Below are positions 7,844 to 13,941 of a DNA stretch of 34,446 bases, in pieces. The position numbers and the translations under genes were made by a program. Numbering within the stretch: the first letter of the stretch is position 1; each line of letters starts with the position of its first letter. This DNA comes from Pelobacter sp. UBA6093 (lineage in GTDB: Bacteria > Desulfobacterota > Desulfuromonadia > Desulfuromonadales > Syntrophotaleaceae), in assembly GCA_002435955.1 (NCBI GenBank), contig DIWZ01000041.1:86377-120822 (forward strand), written 5' to 3'. The notes under the pieces were generated by a model, which was given only the letters and a program-made list of their open reading frames with translations, made no database searches and was not told the DNA's origin.

Positions 7844-7852
7844 ATTGTAGCA
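7844..7852 (-). promoter_or_regulatory. Extended -10 promoter candidate for the hexomutase gene
   Basis: On the minus strand this reads TGCTACAAT, a TGn-TACAAT extended -10 element (5/6 to TATAAT). No good -35 is visible, as is common with extended -10 promoters. The same string CCTTTGCTACAA recurs before the protease gene at 19398-19409. Confidence 0.4.
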
Positions 7853-7918
7853 AAGGAACCAACCGAAGCAGCTATTGTTTTCCCCCGGGAGCCCGTCGGA
7901 CTCCTGGTAGAGGTGCCA

Positions 7919-8194
7919 TCAATCCAGACGCGGAGCATCCTCTTGAATCTGTGACAAAACAAATTTTACGTAAGGGCAATCATCCGGTAACAATCCTCGC
8001 AACACCAGTTGCGGAGTAAGGGCAACGCATCCTTCCCGCACCGCGCAACGGTCGGAGTAAACGCGACATAATCGGGTTTCAAGATCCAGATGCTCGCATG
8101 GATCGTCGGTATAATAGACCTCCCCTTCAAATTCGACCTTTTCGTAGCAGCAGCGTCCGCAACGTTTGCAAATTTTTTCCCAAACCTGATTCAT
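7919..8194 (-). CDS. YkgJ-type cysteine-cluster protein
   Basis: This 91-residue protein carries the metal-binding cysteine pattern of the YkgJ/CxxCxxCC family (Pfam PF03692 type): CKRCGRCC near residues 9-16, then DPCEHL, RLCRVY, DRC, EGC and a late DDCPYV. These proteins probably bind zinc or an Fe-S cluster, but their role is largely unknown. A GGAG lies 12 bases before the ATG, somewhat distant. The gene is read divergently from the PxxKW cysteine-rich gene, so two small cysteine-rich proteins share one upstream region. Confidence 0.85.
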   Translation of the reverse strand: MNQVWEKICKRCGRCCYEKVEFEGEVYYTDDPCEHLDLETRLCRVYSDRCAVREGCVALTPQLVLRGLLPDDCPYVKFVLSQIQEDAPRLD

Positions 8195-8283
8195 ATCCGA
8201 TACTTACTCCTCATCCCTGCACGGCCGAAAATGTGTCCTGTCCGCAATGTAACAAAAGGACCGCCCCGGCAGGGATTTAATGA

Positions 8284-8313
8284 TTGACAAATTTCACCAA
8301 GCTGTTAAATAAT
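8284..8313 (+). promoter_or_regulatory. Sigma-70 promoter for the PxxKW protein
   Basis: TTGACA (8284-8289, perfect) and AATAAT (8308-8313, 5/6) are 18 bases apart. They sit about 60 bases before the start codon on a stretch with no other gene. Confidence 0.75.
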
Positions 8314-8360
8314 GTCCTTCTTAAGGACGAGATGTTCTTAGGAAAACGACCTAAAGGAGG
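8314..8360 (+). promoter_or_regulatory. Dyad at the transcription start and a small leader hairpin touching the Shine-Dalgarno sequence
   Basis: GTCCTT-ctt-AAGGAC (8314-8328) directly follows the -10 box and covers the expected start of transcription, like an operator. Downstream, TTAGG (8338-8342) can pair with CCTAA (8350-8354), which abuts the strong AAGGAGG (8354-8360). Control of initiation or translation is plausible but unproven. Confidence 0.35.
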
Positions 8361-8372
8361 CAACACCACCCC

Positions 8373-8663
8373 ATGAAATGTGAAACTATTCTTCCAGGTA
8401 CCGAGTGTACCTTCTGGACCAAGACCGGCTGTATCTTCGAAGGAAATTCCTGCCAGCCTATCGTCGAAGCCTGCCAGGGCTGCGACCGTGTAGTGGAAGG
8501 CACCATCGGACCTGTTTGCGGAGCATATCCCAGCCCCGAGCGGAAATGGTCCCAGGGCCTGTGTAATCTCGCCACTCACAAGAAAATCGAAATCCAGACC
8601 AGCACTCAAAAAGTCAACCCCCTCAAAGCCTCCAAAAAGGCTTCCGCGGGCAAGAAGAAATAA
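8373..8663 (+). CDS. PxxKW family cysteine-rich protein
   Basis: This 96-residue protein has eight cysteines (3, 12, 20, 27, 34, 37, 49, 64) and the defining P-x-x-K-W motif at residues 55-59 (PERKW). A lysine/alanine-rich basic tail (KASKKASAGKKK) follows. The family is typical of Desulfuromonadia and relatives; its function is unknown to me, and the cysteine spacing suggests metal binding. Expression looks strong, with a perfect -35, near-consensus -10, AAGGAGG Shine-Dalgarno sequence and a dedicated terminator. The Shine-Dalgarno to ATG distance of 12 bases is slightly long. Confidence 0.88.
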   Translation: MKCETILPGTECTFWTKTGCIFEGNSCQPIVEACQGCDRVVEGTIGPVCGAYPSPERKWSQGLCNLATHKKIEIQTSTQKVNPLKASKKASAGKKK

Positions 8664-8689
8664 TTTTTTTCTTCTCGGTAAGGAAAATG

Positions 8690-8718
8690 AAGGGCAGCCT
8701 GAACAGGCTGCCCTTTTT
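8690..8718 (+). terminator. Rho-independent terminator of the PxxKW gene
   Basis: An 11-bp stem (8691-8701 with 8704-8714, AGGGCAGCCTG and its complement) has only two bases between the arms. It is followed by a T5 tract ending at 8718. It may also stop the convergent TPR gene, but the minus-strand tail is less T-rich. Confidence 0.9.
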
Positions 8719-8729
8719 CCGTTTCCAGG

Positions 8730-9548
8730 CTATTTCCTGGGGGGCCGTCCCAGTTCGGCTTCCAGACCTTCCACCACCGCCGCAACCTCTTTGATAAGGT
8801 CGTGCGAATCCTGATCCTTTTCAAGTGAGAGAAACCGACGATAATGCTCAAGGGCCTTGCGCGGTTGCTCCTGGTCCAACATGAGGTGTCCAAGCGCCAG
8901 ATGCACCTCGGGCAGGTCTTCCTGCAAATCAAGGGCCTGTCGATAAAACTGCTCAGCCTCAGCCGTGCTGCCCATATCGTGTCGCAAATCGCCTAGATGC
9001 AGCAAAATGTGAGGATCTTCCGGATCGAGCTGAAAAGCTTTTTCAAACGCCTCCAGAGCTTTCTCCCGCTGCCCGAGAGCGGCATACACATCGCCCAGGC
9101 CATTCAGCACAAAAGCGGATTCGGGATCGGCCTTGCGAGCCTGCTCAAGCAGGTCCAGTGCTTGCGGGTATTCTTCTCTGCCGGCATGTACCAGTGCCAT
9201 CCTGGCAAGGGCCTCGCCAGCCTCCTCGGGATGGGAGATCAGTCGACGATAGCATTCGAAAGCCTGCTCATCCTCATCCAGTTCAAAAAGCAGGTCCCCT
9301 AAAGCGAATAAGCTCTCCAGGTCCTCCGGATCAAGTTTCAGCGCTGTCCGGTAGGCGTCCACCGCCTGTTGCAGCTTGCCACCCTCTGCCAGGGCTTCGC
9401 CAAGTCCGGCATACAGCTCCGATACATCACCAGCGGATTCAAGCGATTGTCTGTACATTTTCGCGGCTGCGGCCCAGTCTCCGCTCTCCAGCAAAATGGA
9501 GGCTTTCCGAACCGTTGCCTGCCATTCTTTTTCCCTTGTCATGCCCAT
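8730..9548 (-). CDS. Tetratricopeptide repeat protein
   Basis: This 272-residue protein consists almost entirely of TPR units (about residues 20-250). Recurrent A-x-x-x-Y/F and L-D-P-E-D caps such as ALKLDPEDLESLFALGDLLF and AFQLDPEDPHILLHLGDLRH mark it as a soluble protein-protein interaction scaffold. No signal peptide or membrane segment is seen. Two starts are possible (ATG at 9548 and 9542); AGGGATGG precedes the first. It lies downstream of hfq on the same strand, separated by about 220 bases with a terminator-like structure. The partner is unknown. Confidence 0.82.
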   Translation of the reverse strand: MGMTREKEWQATVRKASILLESGDWAAAAKMYRQSLESAGDVSELYAGLGEALAEGGKLQQAVDAYRTALKLDPEDLESLFALGDLLFELDEDEQAFECYRRLISHPEEAGEALARMALVHAGREEYPQALDLLEQARKADPESAFVLNGLGDVYAALGQREKALEAFEKAFQLDPEDPHILLHLGDLRHDMGSTAEAEQFYRQALDLQEDLPEVHLALGHLMLDQEQPRKALEHYRRFLSLEKDQDSHDLIKEVAAVVEGLEAELGRPPRK

Positions 9549-9766
9549 ACCATCCCTGAATTTACAAGACCACGAACAGTCTTAAGTTGCCGCCAAACGG
9601 AGGCTGCCCCGGATTCGCGGTCCTCCGGTTGCCTGAATCCCCTGAGGATGCAGAAGCCGAGCACCTTTAGGGCTGTGGCTCCGGAGACAAAAAGGGCCCC
9701 AGGCTGAACAGGCAAATCATATTCAGCAGGAGCCCCTGGAGCAGCTCGGCGCCTTCAGGCGTACGC
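9549..9766. other. Intergenic stretch between the TPR gene and hfq
   Basis: These bases hold the terminator-like structure at 9688-9737 and a 38-codon minus-strand frame (9667-9783) that starts inside the end of hfq. I see no tRNA or known RNA motif. Confidence 0.5.
9688..9737 (-). terminator. Possible hfq terminator
   Basis: Read on the minus strand, GCTGAA pairs with TTCAGC, and the outer AGGG-C pairs with G-CCCT across a small internal loop. TTTTTGTC follows. The stem is imperfect but well placed about 30 bases after the hfq stop. Confidence 0.45.
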
Positions 9767-10000
9767 TTAGTCCCGGCCTCCATGCAACCGGAACGAGCCA
9801 TCCGCCGAGGTAATCGAGGAGATGGCATGTTTGTAAAGCAGAAGATCCCCTTTGCTTTCGATCAGCACGCAAAAACTGTCAAACGATTTGATGAAACCAT
9901 CCAGCTTGTCGCCGGACATCATGATAATGTTTACCCGAACGCGTTCTTTACGGGCCTGATTCAGATACTGATCCTGGATGTTAAACGGCGTCTTGGACAT
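9767..10000 (-). CDS. hfq: RNA chaperone Hfq
   Basis: This 77-residue Sm-like protein has the Hfq N-terminus NIQDQYLNQARKERV, the Sm1 region, and the Sm2 signature YKHAIS. It forms a hexameric ring that pairs small RNAs with mRNAs. The ATG at 10000 is chosen because AAAGGAG lies six bases upstream; a GTG two codons earlier overlaps that spacing. It follows miaA by 11 bases, the widely conserved mutL-miaA-hfq order. The C-terminal tail is short (GSFRLHGGRD), unlike the long tail of enterobacterial Hfq. Confidence 0.97.
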   Translation of the reverse strand: MSKTPFNIQDQYLNQARKERVRVNIIMMSGDKLDGFIKSFDSFCVLIESKGDLLLYKHAISSITSADGSFRLHGGRD

Positions 10001-10011
10001 AGCCACTCCTT

Positions 10012-10953
10012 TTATGAAGCATAAAATAGACTGTCAATTAACTTCAATACCTTAGCAAACTCTCCCGAGGAATCAAGCCAAATTATCGATTTCACCTTAT
10101 TGAACCAGGTAAGCTGGCGTTTGGCGTAACGCCTTGAATCGCGCTGGATAAGCCTCACCGCCTCTTCCAGGGCCAGGTTACCTCGAAGATGCTGCACGAT
10201 TTCCCTGTAGCCGATCGTTTGCATCGCCTTGGATGCGGCGGAATATCCGTTCACTAAAAGAGCTTCGACTTCCTGCACCAGGCCATCTTTGAGCATTTGA
10301 CAAACACGCTGGTCAATGCGACGGTACAAATCCTCGCGCGGCATGGTCAACCCGAGAGTGACAACCCTGAAGGGCGGCTTGCGGCCGGCGTGTTCCGCCT
10401 GGACCTCGGAAAGACGGCGGCCACTCAAAAAATAGACCTCGAGTCCCCGCACAATCCGAACCAGATCATTCGGGGCCAGGCGCTGCGCCAACACCGGGTC
10501 TACCCCCAGCAAACGCGCATACAACGTCCCTTCGCCCTGGCTCTCCTCATGCAATAATTCGGCCCGCAGGTTATTATCCGCCCCAGGTACATCCACCAAC
10601 CCATGCAGCAAGGCATGGATGTATAACCCGGTCCCACCCACAATTACGGGAAGCCTCCCTCTCTCCCTAATGCCACACAAGGCCTGGCGCCCTAATCGAG
10701 AAAAATCGCTGGCGGTAAAATTGTCGTCAGGATCGGCGACATCGATAAGATGATGAGGCGCAGCAGCAAGCTCCTCAGGTAAGGGTTTGGCAGTACCGAT
10801 GTCCATATGACGGTAAACCTGCCGCGAATCGGCGGATACAATCTCAATGGACAGATGCTCGGCCAGGCGTACGGCCAAGGAGGTCTTGCCGGAGGCCGTG
10901 GGGCCGCACAGGACCAGGACCGGCGGACGGCTATCCTTTGCTTCGATGTTCAT
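10012..10953 (-). CDS. miaA: tRNA dimethylallyltransferase
   Basis: This 313-residue enzyme adds the dimethylallyl group to A37 of tRNAs that read UNN codons. The P-loop GPTASGKT, the DSRQVYRHMDIGTAKP segment, VGGTGLYIHALLHG and the C-terminal RDSRRYAKRQLTWF element are all present. The open frame reaches 11025, but the ATG at 10953 overlaps the mutL stop by one base (TGATG). It also starts just before the P-loop, so it is preferred and implies translational coupling. Confidence 0.96.
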   Translation of the reverse strand: MNIEAKDSRPPVLVLCGPTASGKTSLAVRLAEHLSIEIVSADSRQVYRHMDIGTAKPLPEELAAAPHHLIDVADPDDNFTASDFSRLGRQALCGIRERGRLPVIVGGTGLYIHALLHGLVDVPGADNNLRAELLHEESQGEGTLYARLLGVDPVLAQRLAPNDLVRIVRGLEVYFLSGRRLSEVQAEHAGRKPPFRVVTLGLTMPREDLYRRIDQRVCQMLKDGLVQEVEALLVNGYSAASKAMQTIGYREIVQHLRGNLALEEAVRLIQRDSRRYAKRQLTWFNKVKSIIWLDSSGEFAKVLKLIDSLFYAS

Positions 10954-12836
10954 CAGGCCCTCTTGAACAACCGTTCCACATCCCCCAGGGTCCAGCGGAG
11001 AAAGGTCGGGCGACCATGGGGGCAATGACTGATGAAAGGGGCCTCGTCCATGGCGTTGAGCAGGGCCTGCATCTCCTCCGGGGACAAGCGCTGGTTAGCG
11101 CGCAGCATGCCATGGCAAGCCATTTTTAGCAAAATACGTTCAAATTCCTGCTCAATCAATTGGCTACGACCAATAGCGGCCAATTCGTCGACAACATCAC
11201 GCACCAATCTCTCAACGTCGGCCTCCTTTAACATGCGGGGCAATTCTTTGATAGCAAACGCATTGCTTCCAAAGTGCTCCAGTTCGAAGCCGAATCGGGA
11301 CAAAGCTTCGCGATGCTCGGTAACCACCCGAGCCTGGCGGAAATCAAACTCCAGCACCATGGGGAAAAGCAGCAGCTGTCTCTCCACCGAACCGGCCAGA
11401 TACTGTTGCTTGAGGCTCTCGAAACCGATACGCTCATGCGCAGCATGCTGATCGATAAGCAGCAGATCCTGGTCGGACTGGCATACCAGGTAACTGTTCC
11501 GATACTGACCGAGGATACGCAGCCCTGCAAAAAAACCGCTGGTTTTTGTCTGATCCTGCAGGGCAGGCTGAACCGCAGTACCAAACAGGTCGGATTCCGA
11601 CGGACTGGCGACTTCCGGTTCTTCCAAGGCCCCCTGCCCCACTGGATAATGGGGTAAAGTCTCCTTGACCAGGGGTTGGGGTGCTGATTGGCTGACAGGT
11701 GCAGGTTCCTTTGAAACGTCCGGCGGGTCAACCATGGGGGTATAGGGCGCATGCCTGACTGCCGGGATCCTGGCAGGTGGACTGGATTCACGCACCGGCA
11801 TCCGGAACGAACCATTGTCCCCCGGCATATCAGCTTCCTGCGTAGACGTACTCAAATGGTCGCGCAGCGACTGAACGATGAAATCGTGAACCATTGCCTG
11901 CTGTCGAAATCGCACCTCGTGCTTGGTGGGATGAACATTGACGTCAACCTGCGACGGATCGAGTTCGAGAAATAATACCAGAACCGGATGCCGCCCTTTT
12001 TCGAGAAGATTCCGGTAGCCGTCCCCCAGAGCATGCTGAACCACTCTATCCCGGATGAAGCGCCCGTTGATAAAGGTGAATATACCACCGAGCCCTGCCC
12101 GACTCAGGCTCGGCAGGGATATGAGCCCGCGAAGTCGCATGCCTTCCGGCCCCTGACAGTCAAGACACAGCATTTCGCGGATGACTTGACGACCTAGAAG
12201 TTCCGCTACCCGCTCGGTAAGGGCTTTTTGCCGATTAACCTCCCAGAGTAATCGGTCATTATGCACGAACCGAAAACAAACCTCCGGACTGGAAAGGGCC
12301 AACCGGGTCAGGGTTTCGCCTATATGGCCCAGTTCCGTTTCATCGCGGCGCAAAAATTTCCGACGCGCCGGAGTATTGAAAAACAGATTGCGAATTTCAA
12401 TGCTCGTGCCTGTGGGAACGCCTGCTTCGGAAGCACGTTTTACGGTGCCTCCTTCCGCGATGATTTCCCATCCTTCCAAAGCCTCCGCCACCCGGGTACG
12501 CAAGGCAAATCGAGACACCGCAGCAATGGAGGGCAAAGCTTCGCCGCGAAACCCGAGAGTCGTCAGCCGAAAAAGGTCCTGCTCCGCGCGAACCTTGCTG
12601 GTGGCGTGGCGTTCCAGACACAAAAAAGCGTCTTCACGGGGCATCCCGCATCCGTTATCGGTAACCCGGATAAGGCGCTTGCCGCCGCTTTCGACTTCAA
12701 CTTGAATGCGGGTGGCACCGGCGTCCAAAGAATTCTCCACCAGTTCCTTGACCACCGAAGCGGGTCTTTCCACTACCTCGCCGGCGGCAATCTGATTGCA
12801 CAAGGCTTCCGGGAGTATATGAATCCTATGGGACAC
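10953..12836 (-). CDS. mutL: DNA mismatch repair protein MutL
   Basis: This 627-residue protein has the GHKL ATPase with E34-N35 (ENSLDAG), DNGCGM (60-65) and GFRGEAL (95-101). A proline-rich linker (about 345-425) leads to a C-terminal dimerisation domain. The metal-binding endonuclease motif DQHA-x2-E-x4-E is intact at 462-473, as are ACHGMLRA and CPHGRP near the end. This is the self-nicking MutL type of bacteria without MutH. The start is a GTG at 12836 with GAGGG just upstream. It heads the mutL-miaA-hfq group and is preceded by a terminator for the ATPase gene. Confidence 0.96.
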   Translation of the reverse strand: MSHRIHILPEALCNQIAAGEVVERPASVVKELVENSLDAGATRIQVEVESGGKRLIRVTDNGCGMPREDAFLCLERHATSKVRAEQDLFRLTTLGFRGEALPSIAAVSRFALRTRVAEALEGWEIIAEGGTVKRASEAGVPTGTSIEIRNLFFNTPARRKFLRRDETELGHIGETLTRLALSSPEVCFRFVHNDRLLWEVNRQKALTERVAELLGRQVIREMLCLDCQGPEGMRLRGLISLPSLSRAGLGGIFTFINGRFIRDRVVQHALGDGYRNLLEKGRHPVLVLFLELDPSQVDVNVHPTKHEVRFRQQAMVHDFIVQSLRDHLSTSTQEADMPGDNGSFRMPVRESSPPARIPAVRHAPYTPMVDPPDVSKEPAPVSQSAPQPLVKETLPHYPVGQGALEEPEVASPSESDLFGTAVQPALQDQTKTSGFFAGLRILGQYRNSYLVCQSDQDLLLIDQHAAHERIGFESLKQQYLAGSVERQLLLFPMVLEFDFRQARVVTEHREALSRFGFELEHFGSNAFAIKELPRMLKEADVERLVRDVVDELAAIGRSQLIEQEFERILLKMACHGMLRANQRLSPEEMQALLNAMDEAPFISHCPHGRPTFLRWTLGDVERLFKRA

Positions 12837-12893
12837 CAGCCCTCACTATGACAGGGAAATTCAAAAAAGAGGCTAAGGCAAAAAGCCCGGCAG

Positions 12894-12914
12894 GAAAAAA
12901 CCGATACACATCGG
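12894..12914 (-). terminator. Rho-independent terminator after the ExeA-like ATPase gene
   Basis: On the minus strand CCGAT-gtgt-ATCGG (arms 12910-12914 and 12901-12905) is followed by six Ts. The stem is short but the T tract is clear, and it falls right after the ATPase gene and before mutL. Confidence 0.6.
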
Positions 12915-12929
12915 GAGAGGAGGTCAGGT

Positions 12930-13835
12930 TCAGAATTTACGCTCGAGGGAATCGAGCATTTCGTCGATGTCCTCAAAATCGCCAAGGTCCTGCGAATTAT
13001 TTTTGAAGGGTTTCGATGATTGCCGCGACAATCCGAGATCTCCGGCCACATTCTCGACAATCGGCGCGGTAACCTGACTATGTTTGCGCAGGTAGGCTTC
13101 CAGGAGACAATTGTCGCAAATGGTGTTGATCAGTCGAGGCACTCCACCTGCGTAATTGTGGATGGCAGGAATCGTGTCAGGATCGATGACCGCATGACGC
13201 GCTCCAGCCACTTGCAAGCGATGACTGATATAAGCTTCAGCCGTGGTGTGGGTATAAGCATGCAGCCGGTATTTGACAGCGACCCGCTGAGCGAGGGGTT
13301 CGTCCAGACGCAGGCAATCCTCGACTTCAGGAAGACCGAAAAACAGGATATTAAGCAATTTTTTCGCTGGTATTTCAAGGTTGAGCAGGCCGCGAAACTC
13401 CTCCATGAGTTCACGCGTTTGCAACATCTGGGCCTCATCGATAAGCACCACGGCCCGGCGCCCGGAGGCGTCGATTTCAATCAGACGATCGTACAGCTGC
13501 TTAAGTAAAGCCATGCGATCCGGGGCCGGGCTTTCGACCCCCAGTTGCAGCGCGATGCGGGTCAGGATCCATTCGGGAGTTACCCCGGAATGCACCATCA
13601 CCAGGAGCGACGCCACGTAATGGTCTTCGTCAAGGCAGTCGAGCATCCTGCGCGCCAGGGTCGTTTTACCCGTGCCAACACCGCCGATAACCACCGCCAA
13701 CCCCTTGTTTGAGTCGATGACGTGCATCAACCTCAACATGGCCTGCCGATGTTGCTCGCTGTTGTAGTAAAACCGTGCATCCGGTGCATTGGAAAAAGGT
13801 TCCCGGTCCAGACCGAAATGCTCAAGATAACTCAT
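12930..13835 (-). CDS. ExeA-like AAA+ ATPase
   Basis: This 301-residue protein has the Walker A GGVGTGKTT (51-59) and Walker B VVLIDEAQ (129-136) of the GspA/ExeA ATPases. It also has the family's N-terminal MSYLEHFGLDREPFSNAPD. ExeA is a membrane protein that helps place the type II secretin through peptidoglycan. This version lacks the transmembrane and peptidoglycan-binding half and is soluble. The last 40 residues are polar and acidic (DLGDFEDIDEMLDSLERKF). AGAGG lies eight bases before the ATG. It follows the large acidic TPR gene by about 105 bases on the same strand, so the pair probably acts together. No secretion genes lie nearby, so the target is unknown. Confidence 0.85.
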   Translation of the reverse strand: MSYLEHFGLDREPFSNAPDARFYYNSEQHRQAMLRLMHVIDSNKGLAVVIGGVGTGKTTLARRMLDCLDEDHYVASLLVMVHSGVTPEWILTRIALQLGVESPAPDRMALLKQLYDRLIEIDASGRRAVVLIDEAQMLQTRELMEEFRGLLNLEIPAKKLLNILFFGLPEVEDCLRLDEPLAQRVAVKYRLHAYTHTTAEAYISHRLQVAGARHAVIDPDTIPAIHNYAGGVPRLINTICDNCLLEAYLRKHSQVTAPIVENVAGDLGLSRQSSKPFKNNSQDLGDFEDIDEMLDSLERKF

Positions 13836-13904
13836 CCGCTCATCCTCTGTTAATGCAGACTGGAAGCCTGTCGCCAGGCCCCATGGTGATCAGATTGACG
13901 CAGT

Positions 13905-13924
13905 CAGGGGGAGAAAACCCCCTG
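13905..13924. promoter_or_regulatory. Hairpin between the TPR and ATPase genes
   Basis: CAGGGGG (13905-13911) and CCCCCTG (13918-13924) form a 7-bp GC stem with a 6-base loop. It lies just after the stop of the TPR gene and has no T run. It may cause partial termination or processing between the two genes. Confidence 0.35.
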
Positions 13925-13941
13925 TACGAACAATACTCTCT

